Shown piece by piece: positions 44,832 to 58,897 of a stretch of 64,000 bases of DNA; within the stretch, counting starts at the first letter, position 1, and each line of letters begins with the position of its first letter. The stretch spans positions 868,001 to 932,000 of the forward strand of contig BCIV01000008.1 in the NCBI GenBank assembly GCA_001600055.1, in the 5' to 3' direction. Below the pieces are notes generated by a model. That model did not search any database. It saw only the letters and a list, made by a program, of their open reading frames with translations, and was not told where the DNA came from. This stretch comes from Filobasidium wieringae (Eukaryota; Basidiomycota; Tremellomycetes; Filobasidiales; Filobasidiaceae). The position numbers and the translations under genes are program-made.

Positions 44832-46299
44832 TCAAGCTGTTGATACGAATCGAGCATAAAACTCCCTTTCCCACTCTTTTGGTCTCCACTTGCCGTTCTC
44901 CGGCTGATTCGCCGTCATCTCCTCCTCATCCATTTCGCCGCTAGCCATGGCGTCTGCATCTTGTTTCTCCTTCTCAATCTCTACCTTTCTTTGCTTGATC
45001 GCTCTCTCCAAGACATCCCATGGAATAACGCCTCCCTTTCGTTCACCGAAGTCGAACCTGTCCGGGCCGTTCTCATCGTGTACGTAGCACTCTGAGTCTC
45101 TCTCGAGCTTTTCGGGTCCCGCTTCGAGCGCGAACTGTCCTTGTCGTGTACGAGTCAATTTGACGACGTGCGCTGCCGATCCGATAGCCAATCCAACATC
45201 ATGTACGATCGATCGAACATAGGTACCAGAAGTGACTGTCATACGCAATTTGAATGTTGGTGGTTTCAAGAGGGAAGTCGTGGTTTCAGGTTTGACATCC
45301 TCGGCGATCTCAGATTCTTTCTTCGCATCCTGCTCCTCCTTCGTAGCTTGCTCCTCCTGGTTGGCATCGGGGATCCCAGCTGCTCCAACCACAGTCTTAT
45401 CCCCGACATCAACCTTTGTCAACTCCGTCAACTTTCGATAGGTCTCTGATTCCTCTGCGCTCAGATGCTTCGTGGGAGTCTCGTAAGTGTGTCCACCATC
45501 TCCAGCAACAACTTGTGCGGGTGTGAATTCTTCTAGCACAAGCTCAGACACAGTCACGGCTCGAGGGTCGATCGCTCTCGGTAAGGGCTTGTTCTCTCTG
45601 GCGTATTCATATAATGGTTTACCGTCCATCTTGAGTGCAGAATAGCTATGGCGCAAAGAGACAAATTTAGTACAGCTTGATGGAAAACGGGGAACGCCCA
45701 GCTTACATCGGAGGCATCTGGTAGATGTTACCCCTGAACTTGTCCAGTACGCTCTCGATCAATTCCCTCGTGACATGCTGGTACGGAGCAGTCGAGATGA
45801 CCTCCCCGTCTGAGTCGAAAGAGGTTGTACATGATCCCAGCAGTCCCACAGTAGTATAAGACTGTTCGTTTCAAGCATATTAGCCAATCGGACAGTCGGA
45901 TTTGATAGAGACCGCGTTCAGACTGACCTTCGTGCACTCCAAGAATTGTGACAAGTTCTTGGTACCCTTTCCGATCCCGATTACTAGCACTCCGTCTGCT
46001 AGAGGGTCCAGAGTTCCACCCTGACCGATCTTGAGTCCTCCTTTCCTTTTCATCATCTTCTTCGCGTCCGCTCGAGTATGGTTGTTGGTGTTCGGGGGTA
46101 AGAAGAACTTGGATTCGCAAAGAAGGGGTTTGATACTGTCGATCACTGACATACTACATCCGAAAGAAAGCGTATGTGTCAGCGAGGCATTATCATAGCA
46201 GGACGTCTGCCAAGGCACTTACGAGGTAGGACCGGAGGGCTTCTCGATCCCGACCAAACCGTTCAACGGGAACTGCGGTACTTTAGGTGCCTTGGGCAT
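44832..46299 (-). CDS. PUS4: tRNA pseudouridine-55 synthase (TruB/Pus4 family)
   Basis: Converts U55 of tRNAs (cytosol and mitochondria) to pseudouridine. Four exons. N terminus MPKAPKVPQFPLNGLVGIEKPSGPTS, then KIGQGGTLDPLADGVLVIGIGKGTKNL containing the catalytic Asp (GTLDPLADG), [32 protein letters not shown] and a C-terminal domain with LRMTVTSGTYVRSIVHDVG, typical of TruB. An insertion with VDVGDKTVVGAAGIPDANQEE and a run of acidic and lysine residues sits in the middle. The C-terminal tail ends KEWEREFYARFVSTA. Its convergent neighbour NAF1 also serves pseudouridylation, which is probably coincidence. Confidence 0.92.
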
Positions 46300-46684
46300 G
46301 ATGTTGCCTAGACTGATAGCGAGACGACGTGTGGGGAAAGGTATGATAGCAAGTCGTTAATGATACTGAAAACGAACACTGCTGAGGATGGTCAGAAGCT
46401 TTCGAGATTGTGATCCGAGGTTCAATTTTGGTCATCACATCCGTGTTTACAAAGTCGACTTGGTTCCAAAATTTCGGAAAATCGGACAAGTCCCGGTCAG
46501 ATTTCAGGCAACTATATCGGCCCGCAGGTTGAAGGCTGAGGCACAACATCCATGCGTCAAACATGTTGATTAGATAGCAGCCTACATAGTCCTAGAAGAA
46601 TCCTGAATTACACTACAAAGGTCGACCCTATCCTACTGTTTTACAGACAAACAGAACAGTCCTGCATTCGAAGTCCGTGATTCT
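46300..46684. other. Intergenic stretch, no gene seen
   Basis: Between the PUS4 start and the stop of the sugar transporter, both minus strand. No plausible gene; contains the PUS4 promoter. Confidence 0.4.
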
Positions 46685-49050
46685 TCAACACACCCTCGAT
46701 GACTTCTCGACGTGAACGGGCATCTCCTTGTCCTCTGCAGCTTCCACAGCGATAGCGGCAGCTCTTGCCTCCTCGGTCTGGAAGACGTTGGGGTTCGTGC
46801 TCCCGAACGCTCTGGCAGGAAGTTTATGCTCAAACAAGATATCTATCAAGTCGATAAAGTTTCAGTGAAGTTTCGAAACGTCGTTCTGATGGGGAGACTC
46901 ACCGAGTTCGGCATAAGACCTTCCTTTCGTCTCGGGAACCCTGAAGTAGGTGTAGATGATACAGCAGAAACAGATTCCAGCCCAGAAGAAGGCGGTAAGC
47001 TGTTGCCAGTTCCATGCGGTTGGGTTGACCCTGTGACGTGAAAAGACAGCAAGGTCAGCTCATCGGGTCTTGAATTCTACGTCTGATGGATGACCTGCTT
47101 ACATATAAGGTGTCAAGACACTACAGACGATTCCTACGACGTTGTATGCGTTTCGTCCGAGAGCAACGGTCTTGACGAGAAGTTGACGGGAAGGAATCTC
47201 TCCGACCAGGGAGTAGCAGACGGTACTACAAAGACGATCTGCAGTTAGAACGATATACGCAATAATAGTAAACCTTCAAGCCAGGCTTACCCAACGGTCA
47301 ATTGATAGACGGTAGCCCAACCCAACATCATCCCTCCAGTCGCCAAAGCGGCCGCATCGGGGTGTTTATCCTTGACGAAGTACATGCATCCCATGATGAC
47401 GAGCATGACGCAGAGCCCGCATTGACCCCAGAAGTAAAGCGACCTTCTTCCGAACCCGTAACTCATCAAGGCCCAGGCTCCGAACACTCCCGCACAGTTG
47501 ATAGCGTATTGTCCCAAGACGAAGGAAAGAGCGGAAGAAGGGGGAAGACCTCCTTGTTGCAAAAAGTAGTTGGAGTAACCGGTGAAGGAGTTTCCAGCGA
47601 GGTTTTGAATCGCCCAGACCATACAGACGATCTCGGTACGTCGACGGTTGATCCCCTCGAAACATTGCTTGTAAGAAGAACCGTTGGTCATTTGTCGTTC
47701 CAATTGAGTGGTGTGCGCCATCATCTGTAGAAGCGGAAATCGTATCAGTCCTCGAGTATAGAACTGGTCTTTCTAGTTGACTGTACTCACTGCCAAAGTC
47801 TCGTCGACATCGAAATCCGTCTCCCTGTTCAAGCTGGTCAAACGTAACAAGTTCTTCCTGGCCTCGTCCATCTTTCCTTTTCGAACGAGCAACCAGGGTG
47901 ATTCAGGTGCCAAAGCGACTCCAGTGACAAGAGGAACGATCCACCTGGTGATCACGGGATGCGTCAGACTCGATTTACGTACAGCAACGAACGAATTCAA
48001 GACTGCAAGACTTACATCCATTGCAGAGCCCAAGGAAGCCTGTAAGCCCATTCGCTTTCGTTACCTAGTTGAGACTTGACGACTCCGACTCCGATCACTT
48101 GACCGATTCCCCAGCAGAAGTTACTGAGTACGATCAGGAGGAATAAGTAACGAGCAGAGAGATAGGATTCTCGGCGGGCAACTGTTGAACTTACACGTAG
48201 GTAGTGAGGTATCCTCGAAGAGCAATGGGACAAACCTCGGAGGCGTAAGTGATGGTCAAAGTCTGCCAAATTCCCCAAGGAATACCTGGGAATCGAAAAG
48301 ATCATTCAACACCTTCTCCACCTCTTCTCATCCACGCTACTCGGCACTCACCAGCAAGCAAGTAGTAGAATAGCAACTGAACCAAGCTTCCGCTTGTAGC
48401 GAACACGGGGATGAAGATCAATCCGGCCATCGCGATCAGACAGGCGAGCATGGTATTCCTGTACCCGAACCGTTCGGCTACGAGACCATTGATGAAGAGT
48501 CCGATGATTTCTCCACAGTTTGCTGCCTAAAAGTATCGAGAGAGGTGATCAGCTATGTGGTTTCCGACAAACTACGAATGCACGGAGAGAACGTACGTTG
48601 GACAATCCGGCTTGCCATCTGGCCGGTACTTGGTATGTTCCATCAGGACCTAGTTCACCGAACTTTTCATTGAACTGAGGGAAACCGTCTGATGTGAGAG
48701 AGCGATGATACCAGCGAGAATGGAAAGTAGGCGGTCGTGAAGAAAATAGCAGAAATAGGGAACGATTATATCAGTCATCTGACTCGATCACACGCTGCCA
48801 ACCCGTACTCACAAAAGTTACCGAGCAAACACAGATCATACCCTTCCATGGCGATACAGGTACTCAAGATGACACTCCATCCGATAGCTTTCGGGTAGAG
48901 TCTCAGACCCTGCATGAGGGTCATGTTCTGTTCCTTTTCCGTGGCATTTTGAGCGTCCTGTGCGAATTGATTGGAACGTGATGCGTCTTGATGTGGGTAA
49001 GGATCGGATTTGTGTTCGGAAGAGGAGTCGTGGAGTGGAGGTGAGTCCAT
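46685..49050 (-). CDS. MFS sugar/H+ symporter, alpha-glucoside permease type
   Basis: Twelve-helix sugar transporter of the plasma membrane. Spliced protein begins [17 protein letters not shown] and is about 530 residues. Motifs: first helix [58 protein letters not shown] (GRR/K type loop), [48 protein letters not shown] (PESPRW motif), [13 protein letters not shown], and at the end [18 protein letters not shown]. This pattern fits the fungal maltose/alpha-glucoside transporter group. C terminus is charged with lysines. The transported sugar is inferred. Upstream lies a 600-base region with a GC-rich hairpin. Confidence 0.92.
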
Positions 49051-50091
49051 GATGGGCGTGTGTGTGTGTGTGTGTGGTGTGGTGGATGTGGTATGAGGTA
49101 TGAGGTATAGGTCAGCGCAGGGTGTTGTGAGGTGTCTGCGCAGGTGAACGGACGGATCGATGACCTGTTCTTTGCCGTGTTTATAGCTTTTCCGCGTTGA
49201 CAAATGCCCACGCCTCTCCCTCAGAGCCAGCTTTTGCTTCCGCCGCTGCTTCCCCATCGGGAGGATTATACAAATGTCAGCCAGTAAGAAGACAGGAATA
49301 CGACTGGACAACCTTCCGATATTCGAACTCGACCAACACTCGATCAGCTGATCATACAGTCGCGTTCCTAGTGATCTCTCATCGTCCAACCCGGTTATGC
49401 TCATAACAACCCCCCGGTCAGTCGGACCGGTCCCTTCTCGCTTCCTTTTCTGCCTCAACTCGCGATAATCCACAAGAAAACCCCCCGCTCGGGGGGTTTT
49501 TCCACGCTCGAGATGAAGAGATAGCACCGTCTGGCGGCAGGGCTGGTTGGAATCGGGGGGTTTTCAGACGTACGGGATGCACTGATAATCAACGAGATGT
49601 ACGAATATCGACCGAGTTGAAAGTCAGCGCGTGAATATGGTAGATGGTAGGTAGATCGGTTGATCCACTGCGTCTCCCACTAGCGTCGACACGAGCGTTC
49701 GCGTACTGCGGCTCAACACGAGGCTTAGGCCCTTAGGCCATGTTTGAAGATCGTACACCCCGTATAATATGCATACACGTTCAGATCAACATGATCGACT
49801 AACCAACTTGCGACTTGTCCGACAATCTCGTCGATCCGCCGTCGATCTAAACTACAAACTTCCGCGTTCCGCGTGTCCGATCACTTGATCACTCAGACCT
49901 TCTCCGACCATGAGTTGTATCGTTAAGCGAGCAAGCGATCGACGGCCGATGATCTGACTCACATCGGGTAATACGTATGAAACTTAAAGTCATATGCCAC
50001 GCACTGGCCTCGTTGACTCGTTGACTGGATCAGCCAGGCGGATTATTCATAATATATCCTGTCGACAAGACATGCAAGATGATACAAGGAT
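49051..50091. other. 1-kb intergenic stretch with one perfect hairpin
   Basis: Probable promoter of the sugar transporter on one side and 3' flank of family copy 4 on the other. Short frames only. A GT dinucleotide run (TGTGTGTGTGTGTGTGG) occurs at about 49058-49075. The perfect inverted repeat at 49477-49500 is listed separately. Confidence 0.4.
49477..49500. repeat. Perfect 10-bp inverted repeat with a 4-base loop
   Basis: AAAACCCCCC, loop GCTC, then GGGGGGTTTT. The right arm is seen again as CGGGGGGTTTT at 49554-49564. It lies about 430 bases upstream of the sugar-transporter ATG, not near any gene 3' end, so a role as a transcription-factor site or extrusion structure is more likely than termination. 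No factor is proposed. Confidence 0.75.
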
Positions 50092-50391
50092 TTACTTCTT
50101 CGCCGAACAACGGTCACCCTGTCGGGCTTTCTTTGCCTTCTTGGGAATTTTTGATTCCCTCAAAACGTCGATCACGATGTCAGCCAACCCGCCGACGATT
50201 TCCTCCTCCTTCTTGATCTCCTCCTCCCGCTTCTCCTCCTCCCTCTTCTCCTCCTCCTTCTTCATGACGGCCGCAGCCGCTTCCTCCTTCTCCTGTTTCG
50301 CAATCAACGCCGTAGCGTCGAGTAACTGCTGGACGCAGTTATGGTAGAACTCCTCGGAGTAATCCTCCCGTAGTTCATCAGAGACTTGCAA
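50092..50391 (-). pseudogene. Unknown Glu/Lys-rich small protein, family copy 4, no start codon
   Basis: Uninterrupted frame from 50391 to 50092 (99 sense codons), QVSDELREDYSEEFYHNCVQQLLDATALI, A/K/E-rich coil, EEIVGGLADIVIDVLRESKIPKKAKKARQGDR, ending CSAKK. It is nearly identical to copy 2. Where copy 2 has ATGCCTCAGGGTGATCG this copy has a diverged CCTTAGGGCAATCG, so the ATG is lost, and the next in-frame Met is far inside. No N-terminal exons like those of copies 1 and 3 are seen upstream. Probably a pseudogene unless an upstream exon supplies the start. Confidence 0.55.
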
Positions 50392-50946
50392 TCGATTGCC
50401 CTAAGGTTCCTCAACGTAGTAAGCTCCTTTGAACTTCGGAGAATTCAGCCGCCGATCTCGGTCAGCCGGAGATGTCACCTCCGCATATCCCAAACTGTAA
50501 TACACGTGTGCGCGAACGATCACTACTGCAAGGTTATGTATGAATCGACGTTCGTCCCCGCCGCCGCCGGTCCGGTCGGATTTGCTTGAAGCGGTCTCGA
50601 GGGGGTTGATTCGAATGAACACGGGCTGGGAGACTTTTCTGTCGAGACACGTTAACTTGGGCCTTAAAGCAGGCGCTGGGACTGGTACAATGCGAGGCGC
50701 GTTGAGATCGAAGGACCCGTCTGACTTGGGGTCTTCTCATCGTCAGACTGTTTACGGTCGTACCTCCTACCAGTCCGGCTGAACAACTTGCAACTGATAT
50801 AGCAGCCGCCCATATCGTGCTTTTGTCCTGTTCCCTTATCAATGGATACTTGGAATCTGCTATGACGATCCCCGACATGTACTTCATCGGAATGACAACC
50901 ACGATGACAACAAGCCCTGACAGATGCATCACGACCCCTCCCATAC
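50392..50946. other. Intergenic stretch, no gene seen
   Basis: Between family copy 4 and the anion transporter. Frames present (50540-50782, 50534-50944) lack family resemblance. The first 15 bases continue the similarity to copy 2 at 33953. Confidence 0.35.
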
Positions 50947-52889
50947 CTAAGCTGTATAAAATACAACCCCCACCTCATCATCCGCCTCCACATCCCCCTC
51001 TCGTTCCCCAACCTTTCTCCTCAACCTCCAATTCGATATACGGTACTGTGCGTGTTGCAAGACAGCCACTCCCAGGCCCAGACTGGTCAGTCCGACGCAT
51101 ACTTTGAACCCGCGACGGTACAGCGGAGCATCGTCTGCTCTCAGTAGCTGTGAGCCTACGAGGGCGCCGCAGTTGGCTGCCATCACGACTGATGATGACG
51201 GTAGAGTGTGAATAGGGGATAAAGAAAGAAGGTGACAGGGTATACTTACACATGGCCATAGCGACTGAACGTTGTTGTGGGGTTCGGCAATTGAGCGATA
51301 GCCAAGTGGCGTTAAGTGGCTACCAACATCATCATCATTAAACAACACTCTGCTGTACCTCAAATCCAATCGGACGCGAGAACTCACATGATAAGCAGCA
51401 TTAAACCCCTGAGTGAGGACCAGAAGCGTATATTTCAACCATCTATCCCTGGCCAAAGATTCCTGTTGAAAAGCCACCCAGAAGACCCAAAAGAGGCCGA
51501 TGGAGATGATCACGAGCGGACCCCTTCGCCGGGTCTTATCGGAAAGGTAGCCGAAGATGAAGGTAGTGACCAGTCCTATCCACCCCGCTACGGAAGAAAG
51601 AGCGTTGGCCTCCAGTTCTACGAGTGGCCGTACGAGCGCAACGTTTTCGGTAAGTAAATGATGAGCGGATCGTTCAGAAAGATTCAGACTTGCTTCCGAA
51701 ACTGAATCCCTTGATCAAGGTCGGTACGTAAGTGCCCAGAGCCCCGGTGGGGGCGATGAGGGAGATGGCGATGAGCAAGTGAGGCCAGAACCTCCATGTG
51801 CCCAGGGTGGCCAGTATATCCCTCTTGACGTCCAATCGACCGGAAGAAGAGGCCTTGGAACGATCGTCTGCGTACACTCGGGCGGTCAGGATTTTCCTTT
51901 CTTTCGTGGTGAAGAGGCTCGTTTTGGGAAAGAGGAGCGAGGTCGGGTTAGAGGGGGACGCGGGGAGGAGGAGGATGAAGAGTAGGGAGACGAAGAGGGC
52001 CATACATCCTTCGACTTGAGTACAAGAAACAGGGGATCAGGTCACGGGCATGAATCACCTGGAGGACGTTCAGAGCTCACCGATCATCAACCACTGCCAC
52101 CCATGTCTACTTGGATACCTATCGCCTAGAGGTAACAACCCGTAACCCAACAATCCACTTGTCGCGCTCGCCATCCCCGAACCAAGGAAAAACACCGAGT
52201 TTCTCTTGGCCAATTCGTTTCGTTTGTAAAAAGTTGAAATCACGTACAGTGATCCTGTTTGTGTACGATAAATCAGCACAGAATGCCAATCCGCGTCGGA
52301 CAGGCAGGCGCGCTTACCTGGAATATACCCACATTCCGTCACTCCGAGCATGATTCTGGTCGCCAAGAACCCTCCGTACCCCTTTTGTAATGACTGCAAC
52401 GTCGCGACCAGACCGAACGCCATGATTTGAAAGGAGATCCATAATCGAGGCCCGAATAGCTGAAGGCAATAGTTGGAAGGGATTTCTAGCAAGATGATCC
52501 CGAGGTATAGGAGCGCTTGACCCGTATTGAACTGATCCTGCGTGATCCCGACGTCTTGCAGTAGATTGTCCGTCAACGCGTTGGAGATGTTCCCTCTCTC
52601 CAGCTACGGATCATATCAGCCATTTTCTCCTCGACAGACGGCACGGAGTGAAACTCGGATTCACCTGGAACACGTAGAATCCGAGGAAGAGTAATGGCAT
52701 CACGATCAGATCTAGCTTTCTGACAACGGCCCGCTCTTCGTCCTGATCGTACTGAACATCTACCGGCACTTCAGAGACCTCCGCGGCCTCCTTGATCTGC
52801 TTCTCGTCGTCACTGGAAAATCCATCACTAGGGCTGATGGCGATCGTTGAGGGTTTAGGAATGTCTTCCATGACAAGCCCGTGAGACAT
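50947..52889 (-). CDS. MFS transporter of the anion:cation symporter (Dal5/allantoate) group
   Basis: Plasma-membrane permease for small organic anions. Spliced protein begins MSHGLVMEDIPKPSTIAIS and is about 490 residues. Motifs: DEERAVVRKLDLIVMPLLFLGFYVFQLERGNISNAL at helix 1 (R-K-D-L family motif), LLEIPSNYCLQLFGPRLWIS, RIMLGVTECGYIPGSLYVISTFYKRNELAKR (signature of the group), a central loop, ATLGTWRFWPHLLIAI and GALVGSQLLRADDAPLYRRG near the end, as in Dal5-type transporters. The C terminus is charged. Divergent from an arylsulfatase with 508 bp between starts, suggesting import of a sulfated or anionic nutrient; substrate unproven. Confidence 0.9.
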
Positions 52890-53320
52890 GGCGAGTTTCG
52901 AATTTCGATGGGCGCTGCATTGTAGATTGAGGTCGTCGTTGGAAGTCCGGAATGATCGTTAGCTATATAATGGATAGTAATCTTCAAGGCATGTCGGTGA
53001 ACAATTGGGTCGTCGACGCGAGGATAAGATTGGTCATACTGGTCCTGATTATATGCAAAGTGGTTGAGCATTTCACATGAGATGCGGCCACGAAGCCGAG
53101 TTGAGGAAACAGTAGTGCCCTACACTACCGTACTCCCGTACTCCCGATATATCAATGCGTCGCGATATGAAACTGGCGCGTAGATGACGTGCGAAGACGT
53201 GATCACGGACGACTCCGAACGGGTGTGCGTGATCGATTTCCGGGATGCCAAAGATGAGTGCTATATTCTGTAAGTCACATATACTACGAGAAGAGATATT
53301 ATTATTTTCGGGTCAATGCA

Positions 53321-53370
53321 ACTATCGTCAAATCCTGACAACTATCGTCACATCCTGACTTTGACGATAG
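53321..53370. promoter_or_regulatory. Three CTATCGTCA elements spaced exactly 20 bp
   Basis: In the bidirectional interval between the anion transporter (start 52889) and the arylsulfatase (start 53398): CTATCGTCA at 53322-53330, again at 53342-53350, and its exact reverse complement TGACGATAG at 53362-53370. The two direct copies are embedded in longer repeats, ACTATCGTCAAATCCTGAC and ACTATCGTCACATCCTGAC. TGACG is a bZIP-type half site; a specific factor is inferred only. Confidence 0.6.
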
Positions 53371-53397
53371 ACAACTCAACTGACGCATTCCCAAGCC

Positions 53398-56087
<2,690 letters not shown>

Positions 56088-56446
56088 CCGAACCCAACCT
56101 CTTCGGACGTTTATTGCGCCAAGGGTTTCTGCGCGTCATTCCAGGCACGCGCCGAAGCGGTGCATCATTGTGTAATCATGTGTATTGGAGCTTATCACCT
56201 GATATCACCTGGGCATTCTGGACGACGTGCTACAGCGTAGTCGACGTCATATATAGCAATGCTCATCTTCGTATCGACTCGTTGATCGACAACCATAGTC
56301 ATCTAGAGTCAAAGGGTCAGACCCGGATTTATTACACAGTAGCGAGATGCTGGGAGATAGCGATTTCAGCAACCTGATCAGGCTTCATTCACCTTACGAC
56401 CTAGCACACATAGGTCTTGTCTGTGTTACTGCTAATACGACTCTAG
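56088..56446. other. Intergenic stretch, probably includes unresolved first exon
   Basis: After the arylsulfatase stop. The membrane-protein gene downstream needs an ATG-containing first exon ending with two spare bases; an open frame from 56347 (MLGDSDFSN) is nearby, but its splice to 56447 does not keep phase in a way I can verify. Confidence 0.35.
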
Positions 56447-58423
56447 GTATCTACGCAAAGTCAGTGAATCGCAGTACTCGGTCTCATCCACCACAAATGC
56501 ATCTCATTCCACTCCTTTACCCACTCCCAGCTATCGGCAACTCAAACACATCTCGTCCCGGGCTTGGCGACCTCCTGTGAAGATCAGGACTCTTCTGTTG
56601 AACGAGAAAGTGGACCCGGATCTTGTCGATCTTTCGAACGATCTTGGGGTGCGTAAAATCAGGAGAAGGCTGCATATGCAGATAGGAGCGGCGGTGACCG
56701 GGTGGCTACAGAGTGGTGTGTTTCTGCTTGGAGGGTACGATGCACTATTGAGGTTCACCCATACTGCGGCGGCAACGCTGCCGCACTGGCTCAATCACGG
56801 CCCAGGTACCCTTTCGGAGACCGTAAGCATGTTCCCCCGTATCTACGTAACAATCGACTGAAGGCTGAACGGCTCTCGCATAGCTGATATCGACCGCAGT
56901 GTATTGCTTCTCTTTCCCGATCATCGGACTGCTCGTGTCCTATCCTTTTGCTACCGTCTACAAGAAGATCGTACCTTTGCCTGATGACGAGACCAGCTTG
57001 AAGGGCGATGTGACGGAGGATCTACGATTCGACGGTATTCAGCTCGCAAAGTGGAGAGTATGGGGGATCGGATTTGCTGGATACGTCTTGTCCGTAGGGA
57101 TTCCCGCTTTGGCCACGACGGCGGTGTATGAGAGACTGGGTGCTCAGAAGAGTACCGCCTTCTTGAAAGGCATGTTGTGGGTCGGGGGAGGGATACTGTG
57201 AGTCTTGGGGTCGTGAAAGCGCGTCGGGCTAGATTGCATGCGAGGCATAGATTCAAGACTTTATTTTACCGCAGGTTGTTGCTCGATGGAGGTGTCGCTT
57301 GTTTCCTGCTATACTGTGTATACAACAAGGACAAGAGACCTGCTGTCCCGACGGACAAATCTCACCTGTTCTCGACGGTCACCGAGTGGCGAGCCAAGAA
57401 CGACGTACCTTATGATATCGAAGCGTTCGAAAAGAGGTTGCAAGGCATACTTCTGAAATCAGCTACTGGATGTCGCTTGCCTCTGACCGTTCAGGTGGTC
57501 GAGAAAGAACCGGCGGACGGACCCGTGAAGGTCCTTGGGCAGGTTCAAGAGGAGGACGAAGACCCCGCCTTCAATCGGCTTTTATCGCCGTAAGTCGCAA
57601 GTCACTCGACATGCTTGACGGCACGTTCTGATACTCACTCACGCGTCTTCCCGAATCTCGTACAAAGATACCTTCGGATCATGAGTGACCGGCAGTTCCT
57701 GCGTCTGCATGGTCGCCAGCTGAGGGGACTCGGTTACGAACAGAACCTCGCCTTGGCAGGTAGGTCCATTCGGTTCGCCAGTGTCGACTGGGTACTCATG
57801 ACCTCTCCTCTCCAGCTTCCGTACTCGTCGACGATCAGGCTCTCACTCTCGGTCATATCTTCCGTACGATCGTCGTGCCCCAAGTGAACATGATCATCAT
57901 GCTCCTACCTTTCCCCCTGATGCACATGTTCTATGTCGCTCGACCGGATTCGATCAGGAGCATCTTCCCATCCCTCTCGCCTCTTTCTCACCATATCCCA
58001 CTGGTATGCTCCTGGTCGACGACGTCCAGCATCCTACCGCACATGACATGGATACTCGAGGTGTGGAGCTCGTACGTAAACACCCGCCAGACCTTGAACG
58101 TGGACAAGAGAGTCGCCGCGCTAGGGCCGGAATTCGTACGCGGCTGGGTCAGCCTGCTGGAAGCTAGAGAGACTACCAAGAAGAGCAAGGAGGAGAACGG
58201 GGACATGGGAACGCGTGACAAGTTGTGGGTCGTAGTCCCGTCCCGGCTCGACACGGCGAAGCAAAGGCTGATCCGAGTCCTTTTTCGAAAGATATGGCTG
58301 GCTGTACGGAAACTCTCTCCAGCCCACCCGTCGACTGCTCGAGATGCAGAAGTATTTGTGAATGAAGTAGCTCCATTCCCGTTGTATCGTACATCTCCAT
58401 CGGCCGGTCGATCTCATTTGTAA
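56447..58423 (+). CDS. Unknown multi-pass membrane protein (5' end unresolved)
   Basis: No family recognised. After an acceptor CTCTAG the frame runs YLRKVSESQYS, RQLKHISSRAWRPPVKIRTLLLNEKVDPDLVDL, then helices in LQSGVFLLGGYDALLRF and VYCFSFPIIGLLVSYPFATVYKK (after an intron about 56805-56898), FAGYVLSVGIPALATTAVYE, LLDGGVACFLLYCVYNKDKR, a loop with FSTVTEWRAKNDVPYDIEAFEKR, DRQFLRLHGRQLRGLGYEQNLALA, VPQVNMIIMLLPFPLMHMFYV and a charged C-terminal region ending SAGRSHL. At least five membrane segments. Length over 550 residues. Splice phases support the middle and end; the first exon is missing. Confidence 0.55.
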
Positions 58424-58897
58424 TGGGCAGGTCACAGATCTGTAGCTTATCTGAAGCGGTGACTCGAATGGCTACTGGCCTAGTGAAGTTCCGCGGTGGG
58501 ATGACGCTGGGAGAATCATAACCTGATAGCTTCGTTCCACAATAGTGGACGCTGCGGGACTGAGGAACTGGTTGCTGCCCTTTCCCCGTCTGGTTCGAGG
58601 AGCGAGTCAACCGGCGGCGGCGGCGGCGGAGGGCCCGAGCCTCGAGTCATATTCATCCCACCCATCGCCACCGGCAGAGGAAACCCACCGAACGCGAGCG
58701 AGCTTACGTAAGCCCGTCGGCTCGTTAGCGCGCGTTGCGGCCGGTTCTGATGAGACGACTTTGTCAACGTTCTCACCGTTCAAATCGTCGAATCAGCCGA
58801 AAATGAAATAAATTCGCTCAAGTCGAAAAGTCGATCACATGCGAAAATTCAGTCGCACAGCTCGACCAAGGAAGAGCGGGACACAGGTCGCTCCGTC
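58424..58897. other. Intergenic stretch
   Basis: Promoter region of the DHA2 transporter. A Gly/Arg-rich GC track (GGCGGCGGCGGCGGAGGG, about 58614-58632) is prominent. No gene seen. Confidence 0.35.

Noticed and set aside
22119..50406. Retroposed gene or transposon as the source of the four-copy family
   Set aside because: Copies 1 and 3 carry the same intron and promoter, and no poly(A) tract, terminal repeat or transposase was seen.
56577..56861. Gene start at MKIRTLLLNEKVD
   Set aside because: The codon is GTG, and the frame continues upstream to a splice acceptor near 56446, so the real start is in an earlier exon.
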